From positions 1-38,428 of the forward strand of contig NZ_BADT01000239.1 of NCBI RefSeq assembly GCF_000239855.1: a stretch of DNA of 38,428 nucleotides, read 5' to 3'. This DNA is from Pseudoalteromonas sp. BSi20652 (lineage in GTDB: Bacteria > Pseudomonadota > Gammaproteobacteria > Enterobacterales > Alteromonadaceae). The translations under genes were made by a program, and so were the position numbers. Below the pieces are notes generated by a model. It worked only from the letters and a program-made list of their open reading frames with translations. It did no database searches and had not been told where the DNA came from. Positions 26,052 to 35,261 of the stretch are shown here, piece after piece; within the stretch, counting starts at the first letter, position 1; every line of letters starts with the position of its first letter.

Positions 26052-26732
26052 ATGTTGAAAAAGTTTTTAGCTATTGTAGCAATTGGCACAATGACGCTAA
26101 CTCAAAGCGTAAGTGCAGCAGATGTGAAATTAATCGATCCAAATAAAATGGTACGCCAAGTTGCCGATAATACATTCGCACGTATTAAAAAAGATCAGCC
26201 ATTAATTGTTAAAGATCAAGAGCATCTTCGCGTAATTGTTGAAGAAGAATTAATGCCTTATATCGACTACAAATATGCAGCACTTCGCGTACTAGGTAGT
26301 GAAGTATCTAAAGTACGTGCAATTACTGACGAAGCTGAAAAAGCCAAAGCAATTAAAGATATTCAACGCTTTATTGGTGTATTTAGAGAGTACTTAGTTG
26401 CAACTTATGCAGGTGTATTCACTCAATACACAAACCAGAAAGTTGAGTTTGGTGCAGAGCAAGCGTTTAAAGGCAAAGACGTCGTTGTCGTTAAGACTAA
26501 AATTATTGAAGACGGTAAACCTGATATCAGAATTGACTTTAAAGTACGTGAAGACCGCGACGGTGAATGGCGCGCATACGATATGATTGCCGAAGGTATT
26601 AGTCTACTAGATGCAAAGCAAAGCGAGCTACAAGGTATTTTACGTCAGCAAGGTATTGATAATGTAAGTAACCTTTTAGAACAAAAGAGTCAGCTACCAG
26701 TTCAGTTTAGAGGCAGTAACTCGAATGACTAA
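26052..26732 (+). CDS. mlaC: Phospholipid-binding periplasmic protein MlaC
   Basis: 226 residues. The signal peptide is LKKFLAIVAIGTMTLTQSVSA, cleaved before ADVKL. The mature Tol_Tol_Ttg2 domain follows (VEEELMPYIDYKYAALRVLGSE, FIGVFREYLVATYAGVFTQYTNQKVEF, then WRAYDMIAEGISLL). It shuttles phospholipids across the periplasm between MlaA at the outer membrane and MlaFEDB. mlaA is not in this cluster, as in E. coli. Its end overlaps mlaB by 8 bp. Confidence 0.95.
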   Translation: MLKKFLAIVAIGTMTLTQSVSAADVKLIDPNKMVRQVADNTFARIKKDQPLIVKDQEHLRVIVEEELMPYIDYKYAALRVLGSEVSKVRAITDEAEKAKAIKDIQRFIGVFREYLVATYAGVFTQYTNQKVEFGAEQAFKGKDVVVVKTKIIEDGKPDIRIDFKVREDRDGEWRAYDMIAEGISLLDAKQSELQGILRQQGIDNVSNLLEQKSQLPVQFRGSNSND

Positions 26733-27018
26733 ATTGGCAATAAGCCAAGTTGATGGACAACACTTTCGAGTAAACGGTGAGCTTACTCGAAATTCAATTG
26801 GCGATGAACAGCTTCTGAACAACAAGCTATTAACTAAGCATAAAATCATCTATTTTGACCTAAGTGGAGTATCTAGGGTTGACACAGCGGGCTTAGCTTG
26901 GTTAATTCACTCTTTTGCAGAATTAAAGCAGCAAGACATTCGTCTTGAATTGCAAAACCTACCTGAGCAATTGCAAAATTTAATGCAATTGGGTCAGGTT
27001 ACAACCCTATTTGAGTGA
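26725..27018 (+). CDS. mlaB: STAS-domain protein MlaB
   Basis: 97 residues, a lone STAS domain. The key segment is [21 protein letters not shown], with Thr54 in the position shown to be needed for MlaB function in E. coli. MlaB binds MlaF on the cytoplasmic face and supports complex assembly and ATPase activity. It overlaps mlaC by 8 bp and is followed almost directly by ibaG. Confidence 0.9.
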   Translation: MTKLAISQVDGQHFRVNGELTRNSIGDEQLLNNKLLTKHKIIYFDLSGVSRVDTAGLAWLIHSFAELKQQDIRLELQNLPEQLQNLMQLGQVTTLFE

Positions 27019-27023
27019 GAGTT

Positions 27024-27281
27024 ATGGAAACTAGCCAAGTCGAAACATTATTACGCGAAGAACTTCAATTAGCTGAAGTGCATGTAAAAGCCAATGGTAG
27101 TCATTATGAAGTTGTTGCAGTAGGTGAATGCTTTGACGGTTTAAGTCGAGTTAAAAAGCAGCAGCTAGTTTATGGTCCATTAATGAATACAATTTCAGAT
27201 GGGACAATTCACGCAGTATCTATTCGTGCATTTACTCCTGTAGAGTGGAAGCGTGAACAAAAATTCATTTTACCGCAATAA
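27024..27281 (+). CDS. ibaG: BolA family protein IbaG
   Basis: 85 residues from the ATG at 27024. An in-frame GTG at 27015 would overlap the mlaB stop. BolA-fold hallmarks are [33 protein letters not shown], with the helix-turn and a conserved His, and the C-terminal [17 protein letters not shown]. IbaG interacts with monothiol glutaredoxins carrying [2Fe-2S] clusters and is linked to acid and envelope stress. The mla-ibaG-murA order is conserved across gammaproteobacteria. Confidence 0.92.
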   Translation: METSQVETLLREELQLAEVHVKANGSHYEVVAVGECFDGLSRVKKQQLVYGPLMNTISDGTIHAVSIRAFTPVEWKREQKFILPQ

Positions 27282-27285
27282 ATAG

Positions 27286-28554
<1,269 letters not shown>

Positions 28555-28570
28555 TAGATATTTAACTAGA

Positions 28571-28607
28571 AAAAGGTCGGATACGCAAATTGCTATCCGA
28601 CCTTTTT
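28571..28607. terminator. Bidirectional Rho-independent terminator (murA / degS)
   Basis: 13-bp stem AAAAGGTCGGATA (28571-28583) / TATCCGACCTTTT (28594-28606) with a 10-nt loop. It is A-rich on the left and T-rich on the right, so it works on both strands. It sits between convergent murA and degS. Confidence 0.92.
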
Positions 28608-28641
28608 ATTGACGATTTATGCAGGTTGGTATTATTTATTA

Positions 28642-29725
28642 TTAAAGCTTTGTTTCAAGTTCCGCTACCACCACCATGATTTTTTCTATTTTCCCATCTC
28701 TGTAAAGCTCAAATTCTATTTCTTTACCAGGCTCTGTATTACCTATTTTTTCAAGCACTTTTTGTGGATTTGCTACCGAAAGCCCTGCAATTTTTATCAC
28801 AATATCTTGCTCTTCAATGCCGGCTTGCCATGCAGGACCTAAAGGGTCTAAGTTAGTAATACGCATGCCAGTAACCGGGGTTAGACTGTCGTTTACTTCT
28901 TTACCTGTACTGTCTACTGCTGTGCCTTCAAAGCCTAAATAACCGCGCACAACGCGACCATGGCGAATGAGTTTACCCATTACTTTTTTAGCAAGTGAGT
29001 AAGGAACCGCAAAAAATATTCCTTGAATATTAAGGTTCTCGCGCGTTTTAAACTGTGCAGAAGTAATGCCGACTAAATCACCATTGGAGTTAACTAATGC
29101 GCCGCCAGAGTTACCTACGTTAATAGCTGCATCCATTTGCAATAAGTTATTGTAAGGGCTGTCTGTAATTTTTTGCTTACCCGTGGCGCTAATAATACCT
29201 TGGGTTATTGTTTGTCCTAAGTTAAGCGGATTTCCTATAGCCAAGACAACATCACCTACATTTGACACATAACTATCATTAACAGGAATTACCGGGAGGT
29301 GATCTGCATTGATTTTAAGCAAGGCTAAGTCAGTAATGGTATCAAAACCAATTAGTTGTACATCAAAAAAGCGTCGGCCATCGGTTAGGATAACCATAAT
29401 TTGGTCTGCATTATTAACAACATGGTAGTTGGTAAGAATATAACCGTCTTGTGACATGATGACACCAGAGCCTAGTTCTTGTACCGTGTTTTTTCTTTTA
29501 TAACGGGGTTCTTTGGAAATACTTTCTGAAAAAATAGTAACCACAGAAGGTGCAGCTCGTTTAACTGCGTCAGCAAAACTCAGGTGACTTGAACTCATCG
29601 AACTGGGTAGGGGAACATTTGGAAGTAAGGCTGCTCGCATATTAGGGCTGAAAAAAAACCACTAAAAAGGCAATACTAAGGCCTGCAAATAATGGGGGAA
29701 GAACAAATTTTATTAGTTTCAGCAC
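28642..29725 (-). CDS. degS: Outer-membrane-stress sensor serine endopeptidase DegS, frameshifted in this sequence
   Basis: Inner-membrane-anchored protease that cleaves RseA to release sigma-E when its PDZ domain binds misfolded outer-membrane protein C-termini. The catalytic triad is His in LTNYHVV, Asp in TDLALLKI and Ser in GNSGGAL. One PDZ domain ends the protein. The GTG at 29725 encodes a TM anchor (LKLIKFVLPPLFAGLSIAFLVVFF), then the frame breaks at the A8 run 29651-29658. Removing one base joins it to the protease and gives 360 residues, the usual size. As written, only a 332-residue anchorless form starting at 29640 is readable. It lies downstream of degQ with its own terminator between. 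Confidence 0.92.
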
Positions 29726-29770
29726 GATTTTCTTATTATGTCAGTGGGCAATCCCTTTATGATGACATAA

Positions 29771-29804
29771 AAAAATAACAGCGGCAAGTGCCACTGTTAT
29801 TTTT
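29771..29804 (-). terminator. Rho-independent terminator of degQ
   Basis: On the minus strand AAAAATAACAG pairs with CTGTTATTTTT (29794-29804 and 29771-29781), extended by a GGC/GCC pairing and one wobble, with a 4-nt loop and a run of seven T. It lies just after the degQ stop. Confidence 0.88.
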
Positions 29805-29826
29805 ATTACATTAATAGTGCTATTAA

Positions 29827-31179
29827 TTACTGAATTAAAATAAATATAGACTCACGACCACGTTTTACGCCAAGGACGATATTACCTTTCGTACCTTCGA
29901 TGATCTTATTCATATCACGAATTGTCTCAACGCGTTGGCGATTCACTTGCATAATAATATCGCCTTCTTCAAGACCAACGCGTGCAGAAGGTGAGCGAGG
30001 GTCTACAGACGAAACCTCAATCCCTTTATTACTATTTTTTTGCACGTTTTCAAGCGTCGCGCCTTGGAATGCAGGATGTAGTTCTTCACCTGTCGCTGTA
30101 ACACCTGATGCACCATCAAGGGTTACTTTGACGGTTTTAATTTTTCCATCGCGGTAAATGCCTAGTTTTATCTCACGGCCTTCACCTAGCGTAGCAATTT
30201 TGCTTCGTAGTTCATTAAAGCCACTAATGTCGCCACCGTTAACACTAACAATAACGTCACCCGCTTCGATCCCTGCTTTACTTGCTGCTGTGTCGTCCAT
30301 TACCTGCATAACATATGCACCTTGTTTAACATCAAGCTGCTGGGCTTTAGCAAGCCCTGCATCAAGCGGGCGTCCAGAAATACCTAATGAACCTCGACGT
30401 ACTTCGCCGTGTTCAATAATTTGATCTACTAGGTTCTTCATCATATTAGATGGAATAGCAAAACCAATACCCACGTTGCCGCCAGAAGCGCCTAATATGG
30501 CCGTATTAATACCAATTAACTCACCGTTAAGGTTAACTAATGCACCGCCAGAATTACCTTGGTTAATAGCCGCGTCGGTTTGAATGAAATCTTCGTAGCC
30601 TTCAATATTTAAGCCACTTCGGCCAAGGGCACTAACAATACCTGATGTAACTGTGTGGCTAAGGCCAAATGGGTTACCAATAGCGACAGCAAAGTCACCC
30701 ACTCGTAAATTATCTGAGTTTGCGAGTTTGATTTCAGTTAAGTCATCAGCGTCTATTTGTAAAAGAGCAATGTCTGATTCTGTATCAGTACCAATTTTAG
30801 TGGCTTCAAATTCACGGCCATCTTCGAGAGTAACTACCATTTTTTCAGCATCTTGGATTACGTGGTTATTAGTGACTACATAGCCCTCATCAGCATTAAT
30901 AATTACCCCTGAGCCTAAACCACTAAACTGGCGTTTTTGACTGCGAGGTTGTTGTTGCCCAAAAAAGTACTCAAGTGGATCAGCACGGCGGCGCACTTCT
31001 TTAGAACCTGAAACTTGAATACTCACAACCCCAGGAGATATCTTCTCTAGCATGGGGGCTAAGGTAGGTAGTTGTTGACCATTTACTGCAATTGGCATTT
31101 TTGCATATGACGCTACAGGGCTCATTAATAAACTTGTAGATAGAATAGCTGCGCTGATAAGTGATAATTTCATTTTCAT
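29827..31179 (-). CDS. degQ: Periplasmic serine protease/chaperone of the DegP/DegQ family
   Basis: 450 residues from the ATG at 31179; a GTG at 31197 adds six residues. The signal peptide is KMKLSLISAAILSTSLLMSPVASYA. The protease domain has His in VTNNHVI, Asp in SDIALLQI and Ser in QGNSGGAL. Two PDZ domains follow (RRGSLGISGRPLD... and GIEVSSVDPRSPSARVGLEEGDIIMQV). The short LA loop and overall length fit DegQ rather than DegP. It degrades or refolds misfolded periplasmic proteins. degS follows, the conserved pair; each has separate termination signals. Confidence 0.93.
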   Translation of the reverse strand: MKMKLSLISAAILSTSLLMSPVASYAKMPIAVNGQQLPTLAPMLEKISPGVVSIQVSGSKEVRRRADPLEYFFGQQQPRSQKRQFSGLGSGVIINADEGYVVTNNHVIQDAEKMVVTLEDGREFEATKIGTDTESDIALLQIDADDLTEIKLANSDNLRVGDFAVAIGNPFGLSHTVTSGIVSALGRSGLNIEGYEDFIQTDAAINQGNSGGALVNLNGELIGINTAILGASGGNVGIGFAIPSNMMKNLVDQIIEHGEVRRGSLGISGRPLDAGLAKAQQLDVKQGAYVMQVMDDTAASKAGIEAGDVIVSVNGGDISGFNELRSKIATLGEGREIKLGIYRDGKIKTVKVTLDGASGVTATGEELHPAFQGATLENVQKNSNKGIEVSSVDPRSPSARVGLEEGDIIMQVNRQRVETIRDMNKIIEGTKGNIVLGVKRGRESIFILIQ

Positions 31180-31215
31180 AGTCAGGGGTAACTCCACTTA
31201 AGATAAAGCAAAAAC

Positions 31216-31243
31216 AAAAAGGGCTACTTTGCAGCAGCCCTTT
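31216..31243 (-). terminator. Rho-independent terminator of zapG (yhcB)
   Basis: On the minus strand an AAAGGGCT...AGCCCTTT stem (31236-31243 and 31219-31226) is followed by a T-rich tract (TTGTTTTT). It lies between the zapG stop and the degQ start. Confidence 0.8.
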
Positions 31244-31311
31244 ATGGTTTTATTAAGATAAAAACAACAAAGCTGTTATATCTAAAGACTATGGGGTCTA
31301 AAAAAAGTTCA

Positions 31312-31755
31312 TCAAGATGCTTTGGGCTGTTCTGAAACTTTATTTTGACCAACAAATAAACCAGATTCACCCGATACATAATCAGCTGGTTGCGCAGCAG
31401 CTGATGAGCGATCACACTGACGTTCTTTTAAAGACGCTTGTAATTGCTCAGTTGTTTCTTTTGAGAAAAAGGGTTCTGCTGGTGCTTTATTTCTATCTTC
31501 TAGAAGAAGTTGATTGGTTTCTTCTACGTGATTAAGCAGTTGATCGTAGTTGTCTTTCATTTTATTAACGAGCTTACCCGTATTTGCTAAATGATCTGCT
31601 ACATCTTGACGATACTGCTCTAATGCATTTTGAGCCTGCTCGGCTTGCTCTTTTAACTCATCCTGCTTGAATTGTTTTTTGGTAACAAATGCGCCAATAA
31701 AAAATGCTACAACAGCAACAATGACGATTAAACCTACCCACATAACTGTGCCCAT
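31312..31755 (-). CDS. zapG: Cell division/envelope protein ZapG (YhcB, DUF1043)
   Basis: 147 residues with AAGGGG 8 nt before the ATG. One N-terminal TM segment (VMWVGLIVIVAVVAFFIGAFV) is followed by a long coiled coil (KKQFKQDELKEQAEQAQNALEQYRQDVADHLANTGKLVNKMKDNYDQLLNHV), the DUF1043 core, and a variable tail. In E. coli YhcB links division and envelope synthesis. It is divergent from zapE, the conserved arrangement. Confidence 0.92.
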   Translation of the reverse strand: MGTVMWVGLIVIVAVVAFFIGAFVTKKQFKQDELKEQAEQAQNALEQYRQDVADHLANTGKLVNKMKDNYDQLLNHVEETNQLLLEDRNKAPAEPFFSKETTEQLQASLKERQCDRSSAAAQPADYVSGESGLFVGQNKVSEQPKAS

Positions 31756-31889
31756 AAAAACTACCCCTTTGGGAAAATATTTAACTAATGTCGATTCAAT
31801 TATAAATCATACTAAGTGTAATATACCCCGAGTTAAGATGCGTGTTAATATACTTTACAAATTAAACTGTGTTTTAACTGTAAATAGAT

Positions 31890-32978
31890 ATGACTCCTTG
31901 GCAAACATACCAACAAGATTTGACGCGAGATGACTTTGTACACGATGCAGCGCAAGAAAATGCTGTGCGACATTTACAACGTTTATACGATGACCTAACT
32001 CAGGCAAAGCCAAAACAAAAAGGTTTTTTTGCTAAGTTGTTCAGTAAAGATGAACCTGCACCTATAAAGGGCTTGTACTTTTGGGGTGGGGTAGGGCGTG
32101 GTAAAACCTATTTAGTTGACACTTTTTATGAATCGTTACCGGGCGACCGTAAAATGCGGGTGCATTTTCACCGATTTATGCACCGAGTTCATGAAGAGCT
32201 TAAAAAGCTAAACAACACAGCAAATCCGTTAGAAACCATAGCAGATATTTTTAAAGCTGAAACCGACATCATTTGTTTTGATGAATTTTTTGTTCAAGAC
32301 ATTACCGATGCCATGTTGTTAGGTGGTTTAATGCAAGCGTTATTTGCCAGAGGTATAGTACTTGTTGCTACATCTAATATAGTGCCTGATGAGCTTTACA
32401 GAAATGGCTTACAGCGTGCGCGCTTTGTACCTGCTATTGAACTAGTGAAACTTAACACTGAAATAGTAAATGTAGACTCTGGCATTGATTACCGATTGCG
32501 TACCTTAGAGCAGGCTGAAATTTTTCATAGTCCGCTGGATGAGCAATCAGATAAAAACTTATTTGAGTACTTCGATAAGTTATCGCCAGAGCCAGGGCAA
32601 TTAGACGAGCCTATAAAAATAGAAGGCCGTTTAATTAAAACGCGTAAAGTAGCGAAATGCATTGTAATGTTTGAGTTTAGCGAGCTGTGTGAAACAGCGC
32701 GTAGCCAATTGGATTACATGGAAATTAGCCGCTTATACAATACGGTTATTATATCCAACGTAAAACAGCTAGGGCAAACCAATGATGATGCTGCAAGGCG
32801 TTTTATTGCTTTAGTGGATGAATTTTACGAGCGCCACGTAACGTTAATTATATCGGCTGAAAAACCTATTACCGAACTTTATACCCAAGGTAATTTAAAC
32901 TTTGAATTTAAGCGCTGTATAAGCCGTTTACAGGAAATGCAATCGCTAGAATATTTAGCTAGAGAGCATTTGGTTTAA
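31890..32978 (+). CDS. zapE: Cell division ATPase ZapE (AFG1 family)
   Basis: 362 residues. The AFG1-like AAA+ core has Walker A GGVGRGKTYLVD and Walker B IICFDEFFVQDITDAM, followed by sensor-1 VLVATSNIVPDELYRNGLQRARFVPAIEL. The N-terminus (TPWQTYQQDL...) is typical for gammaproteobacterial ZapE. It destabilises FtsZ polymers late in division. The Shine-Dalgarno is poor. It is divergent from zapG. Confidence 0.94.
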   Translation: MTPWQTYQQDLTRDDFVHDAAQENAVRHLQRLYDDLTQAKPKQKGFFAKLFSKDEPAPIKGLYFWGGVGRGKTYLVDTFYESLPGDRKMRVHFHRFMHRVHEELKKLNNTANPLETIADIFKAETDIICFDEFFVQDITDAMLLGGLMQALFARGIVLVATSNIVPDELYRNGLQRARFVPAIELVKLNTEIVNVDSGIDYRLRTLEQAEIFHSPLDEQSDKNLFEYFDKLSPEPGQLDEPIKIEGRLIKTRKVAKCIVMFEFSELCETARSQLDYMEISRLYNTVIISNVKQLGQTNDDAARRFIALVDEFYERHVTLIISAEKPITELYTQGNLNFEFKRCISRLQEMQSLEYLAREHLV

Positions 32979-33102
32979 ATAAGTAGGTAAAAGTGTAATA
33001 GGTTAGCCATTAAAAATAAGAGGTGCATATATAGTACTTCTTATTTCTAAAATTTCTTGTGGAAAAAACAACCGGCGAGTAGCAATGTGTTTTAAGTGCT
33101 GG

Positions 33103-33263
33103 TATACTCCCGCGTCTGCCACGTTGCGTTCTATGCCCTCATATAGTCTAGCCACTTGTGAGCGGCGCAAAAGTCTAAAACTCGAAGGGGTTATAGCAAA
33201 CTTAGAGCAGTAGTTAATATTAACTACTTGTGGTTTTAATTGAAAAACATTGGATTTTTATAA
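33103..33263 (+). promoter_or_regulatory. rplM promoter and structured leader
   Basis: Extended -10 TGG-TATACT (TATACT at 33103-33108) with a poor -35 predicts initiation near 33115 and a leader of about 150 nt. The leader holds a 20-nt perfect palindrome (33209-33228; arms AGTAGTTA/TAACTACT) shortly before the rplM start. In E. coli the L13 protein represses its own mRNA through a leader structure; this hairpin is a candidate for the same role. The upstream part (32979-33100) shows nothing else clear. Confidence 0.5.
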
Positions 33264-33692
33264 ATGAAAACGTTTGTTGCTAAACCAGAAACAGTAAAAC
33301 GTGACTGGTACGTAGTTGACGCTGAAGGTAAAACTTTAGGTCGCATCGCTACTGAAATCGCTCATCGCCTACGCGGTAAGCATAAAGTTGAATATACACC
33401 GCACGTAGATACTGGTGATTATATCATCGTTATCAACGCTGAAAAAGTTACTGTAACTGGTAACAAATTCAAAAACAAAGTGTACTATTCACACTCTGGT
33501 TTTCCAGGTGGTCTTAAGTCTACTACTTTTGATAAACTTCAAGCTGCAAAGCCTGAAATGATCATCGAGAAGGCTGTTAAGGGCATGTTGCCACGTGGTC
33601 CTTTAGGCCGCGCTATGTACCGTAAGCTTAAAGTTTACACAGGTACTGAGCACAACCATGCTGCACAACAGCCTCAGGTTCTAGACATTTAA
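33264..33692 (+). CDS. rplM: 50S ribosomal protein L13
   Basis: 142 residues, the normal length. Family blocks are [64 protein letters not shown] and [34 protein letters not shown]13 is an early 23S rRNA assembly protein. rpsI follows after 11 bp, the universal pairing. Codon use is strongly biased, as expected for a highly expressed gene. Confidence 0.98.
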   Translation: MKTFVAKPETVKRDWYVVDAEGKTLGRIATEIAHRLRGKHKVEYTPHVDTGDYIIVINAEKVTVTGNKFKNKVYYSHSGFPGGLKSTTFDKLQAAKPEMIIEKAVKGMLPRGPLGRAMYRKLKVYTGTEHNHAAQQPQVLDI

Positions 33693-33703
33693 GGAGCACT
33701 ATC

Positions 33704-34093
33704 ATGGCAAATCAATACTACGGTACAGGTCGTCGTAAAAGTTCAAGTGCTCGCGTATTCTTACGCCCAGGCACTGGTAACATCGTAATCAACAAACGCT
33801 CTTTAGAAGAGTATTTTGGTCGCGAAACAGCACGTATGGTTGTTAATCAAGCTCTTGAGCTAGTTGATATGACTGAAAAATTTGATCTATACATCACCGT
33901 TGCCGGTGGTGGTACTACTGGTCAAGCTGGTGCTATCCGTCACGGTATCACTCGTGCACTTATGGAGTTTGACGAATCATTACGTCCACAACTTCGTAAA
34001 GCAGGTTTTGTTACTCGTGATGCACGTAAAGTTGAACGTAAGAAAGTGGGTCTTAAGAAAGCGCGTAAGCGTCCACAGTTCTCAAAACGTTAA
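33704..34093 (+). CDS. rpsI: 30S ribosomal protein S9
   Basis: 129 residues. It begins [30 protein letters not shown]. It contains [19 protein letters not shown] and the basic C-terminal tail [12 protein letters not shown], whose end reaches the P-site tRNA. AAGGAG precedes the ATG. It is co-transcribed with rplM and ended by a strong terminator. Confidence 0.98.
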   Translation: MANQYYGTGRRKSSSARVFLRPGTGNIVINKRSLEEYFGRETARMVVNQALELVDMTEKFDLYITVAGGGTTGQAGAIRHGITRALMEFDESLRPQLRKAGFVTRDARKVERKKVGLKKARKRPQFSKR

Positions 34094-34115
34094 TCTATAC
34101 GTTATCAAAAATTCA

Positions 34116-34142
34116 AAACCCAGCTTATGCTGGGTTTTTTTT
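34116..34142 (+). terminator. Rho-independent terminator of rplM-rpsI
   Basis: Stem AACCCAGC / GCTGGGTT with loop TTAT, followed by a run of eight T ending at 34142; 23 bases after the rpsI stop. Confidence 0.93.
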
Positions 34143-34670
34143 AATAAAAAATTTATTATTATAATTTTATGTTATTCAACAGCTCCTTATAGCTAAGCTC
34201 TAAGGATAAGGCATTCTTGGATGATCATATTTAGTAATAACAGCGTATTTATCAGACGAAAGTTATAAAAATGCCAGGTAGCTGAAAAAAAGTTAAATAA
34301 TTATCGTAATTAGTTTAAATCCATCAGTTAATTGGTGGAAATTTTTGCTACAATTGGCATGGAAGTAAAACGATCGAGTTTTATGACACTATGTGTGGTT
34401 TTTACAGCTTCCGCTTAGTGAAGTTGATCTTGGTCAGTACATTGTTTTTACAGAAACGGTATTATAACTACTCAGTACTACATTCGAGGTAGCTTAACCA
34501 AACTATATTGGTCAAGTTAGGTTTATTAGAGCGTAGAACTGTGAATAACCTTGTTTTAATCAAGGGTTTTAATTATGAACGTTTCTATTTTAAAAATTCG
34601 AATAATTAACCTGCTGTAACTGATGTTCTCAATATAGCAAGTGTTGAGAATCGTAAGTGGAGATAAGTGG
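34143..34670 (+). promoter_or_regulatory. Long petA upstream region with probable promoter and leader
   Basis: A 528-bp stretch without a convincing gene. An extended -10, TGC-TACAAT (TACAAT 34349-34354), would start a leader of about 310 nt. Within the leader are a weak hairpin with T-rich tail (CCTTG 34549-34553 / CAAGG 34561-34565, then GTTTTAATT), a 14-codon ORF (34575-34619) with AAGGG 9 nt upstream, and a 7-bp hairpin TTCTCAA/TTGAGAA (34626-34632 / 34644-34650) just before the petA GGAG site. These could be attenuation-like elements, but nothing is proven. Confidence 0.4.
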
Positions 34671-35261
34671 ATGAGCAATGCGCCTGTAGACAATGGCCGA
34701 CGTCGCTTTTTAACCATAGCTACCTCTGTTGTTGGTGGTGTTGGTGCGGCTGGGGCTGCTGTTCCTTTTATTGCGTCTTGGAATCCAAGTGAGCGAGCTA
34801 AATCTGCGGGTGCGCCTGTAGAAGTAGATATCAGCAAACTTGAACCTGGACAATTAATACGTGTCGAGTGGCGTGGTAAACCTGTATGGGTTGTATCACG
34901 TACCCCAAAAATGCTTGAGCAGATGAAAGAGCACGAAGGTCAACTTCGTGATCCGCAATCGCAAGAGCCACAACAATTAGAATCATCAACAAATGATTAC
35001 CGTTCATTACGTCCAGAAATATTTTTGGCTGTAGGTATTTGTACGCATTTAGGATGTTCGCCAGGCTTTTTACAAGGTAACTTTGGTGAAAAAGTAGAAG
35101 GGACTGATGACGGTTTCTACTGCCCGTGCCACGGTTCTAAATTTGATATGGCCGGCCGTGTATTTCAATCGGTACCTGCCCCATTAAACTTAGAAATACC
35201 ACCTTATACTTTTCTAGATGAAACCACTATTTTAGTGGGCGAAGAAAGAGGGGTAGTCTAA
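34671..35261 (+). CDS. petA: Ubiquinol-cytochrome c reductase Rieske iron-sulfur subunit
   Basis: 196 residues from the ATG at 34671 (GGAG 8 nt upstream). A twin-arginine signal-anchor (NGRRRFLTIATSVVGGVGAAGAAVPFIASW) starts the protein. The Rieske cluster motifs are CTHLGC and CPCHGSKFD, giving two Cys and two His ligands plus the disulfide Cys pair. It carries the [2Fe-2S] cluster that oxidises ubiquinol and passes electrons to cytochrome c1. An upstream in-frame extension to 34641 is rejected. It overlaps petB by one base. Confidence 0.96.
   Translation: MSNAPVDNGRRRFLTIATSVVGGVGAAGAAVPFIASWNPSERAKSAGAPVEVDISKLEPGQLIRVEWRGKPVWVVSRTPKMLEQMKEHEGQLRDPQSQEPQQLESSTNDYRSLRPEIFLAVGICTHLGCSPGFLQGNFGEKVEGTDDGFYCPCHGSKFDMAGRVFQSVPAPLNLEIPPYTFLDETTILVGEERGVV

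Noticed and set aside
28555-28641. A second complete MITE-like element near the murA terminator
   Set aside because: Only one end (GGTTGGTATTA) is visible; no matching inverted partner lies in the gap.
33882-34196. A 104-codon frame overlapping rpsI and its terminator
   Set aside because: It runs out of frame through rpsI and across a strong terminator, and has no ribosome-binding site.
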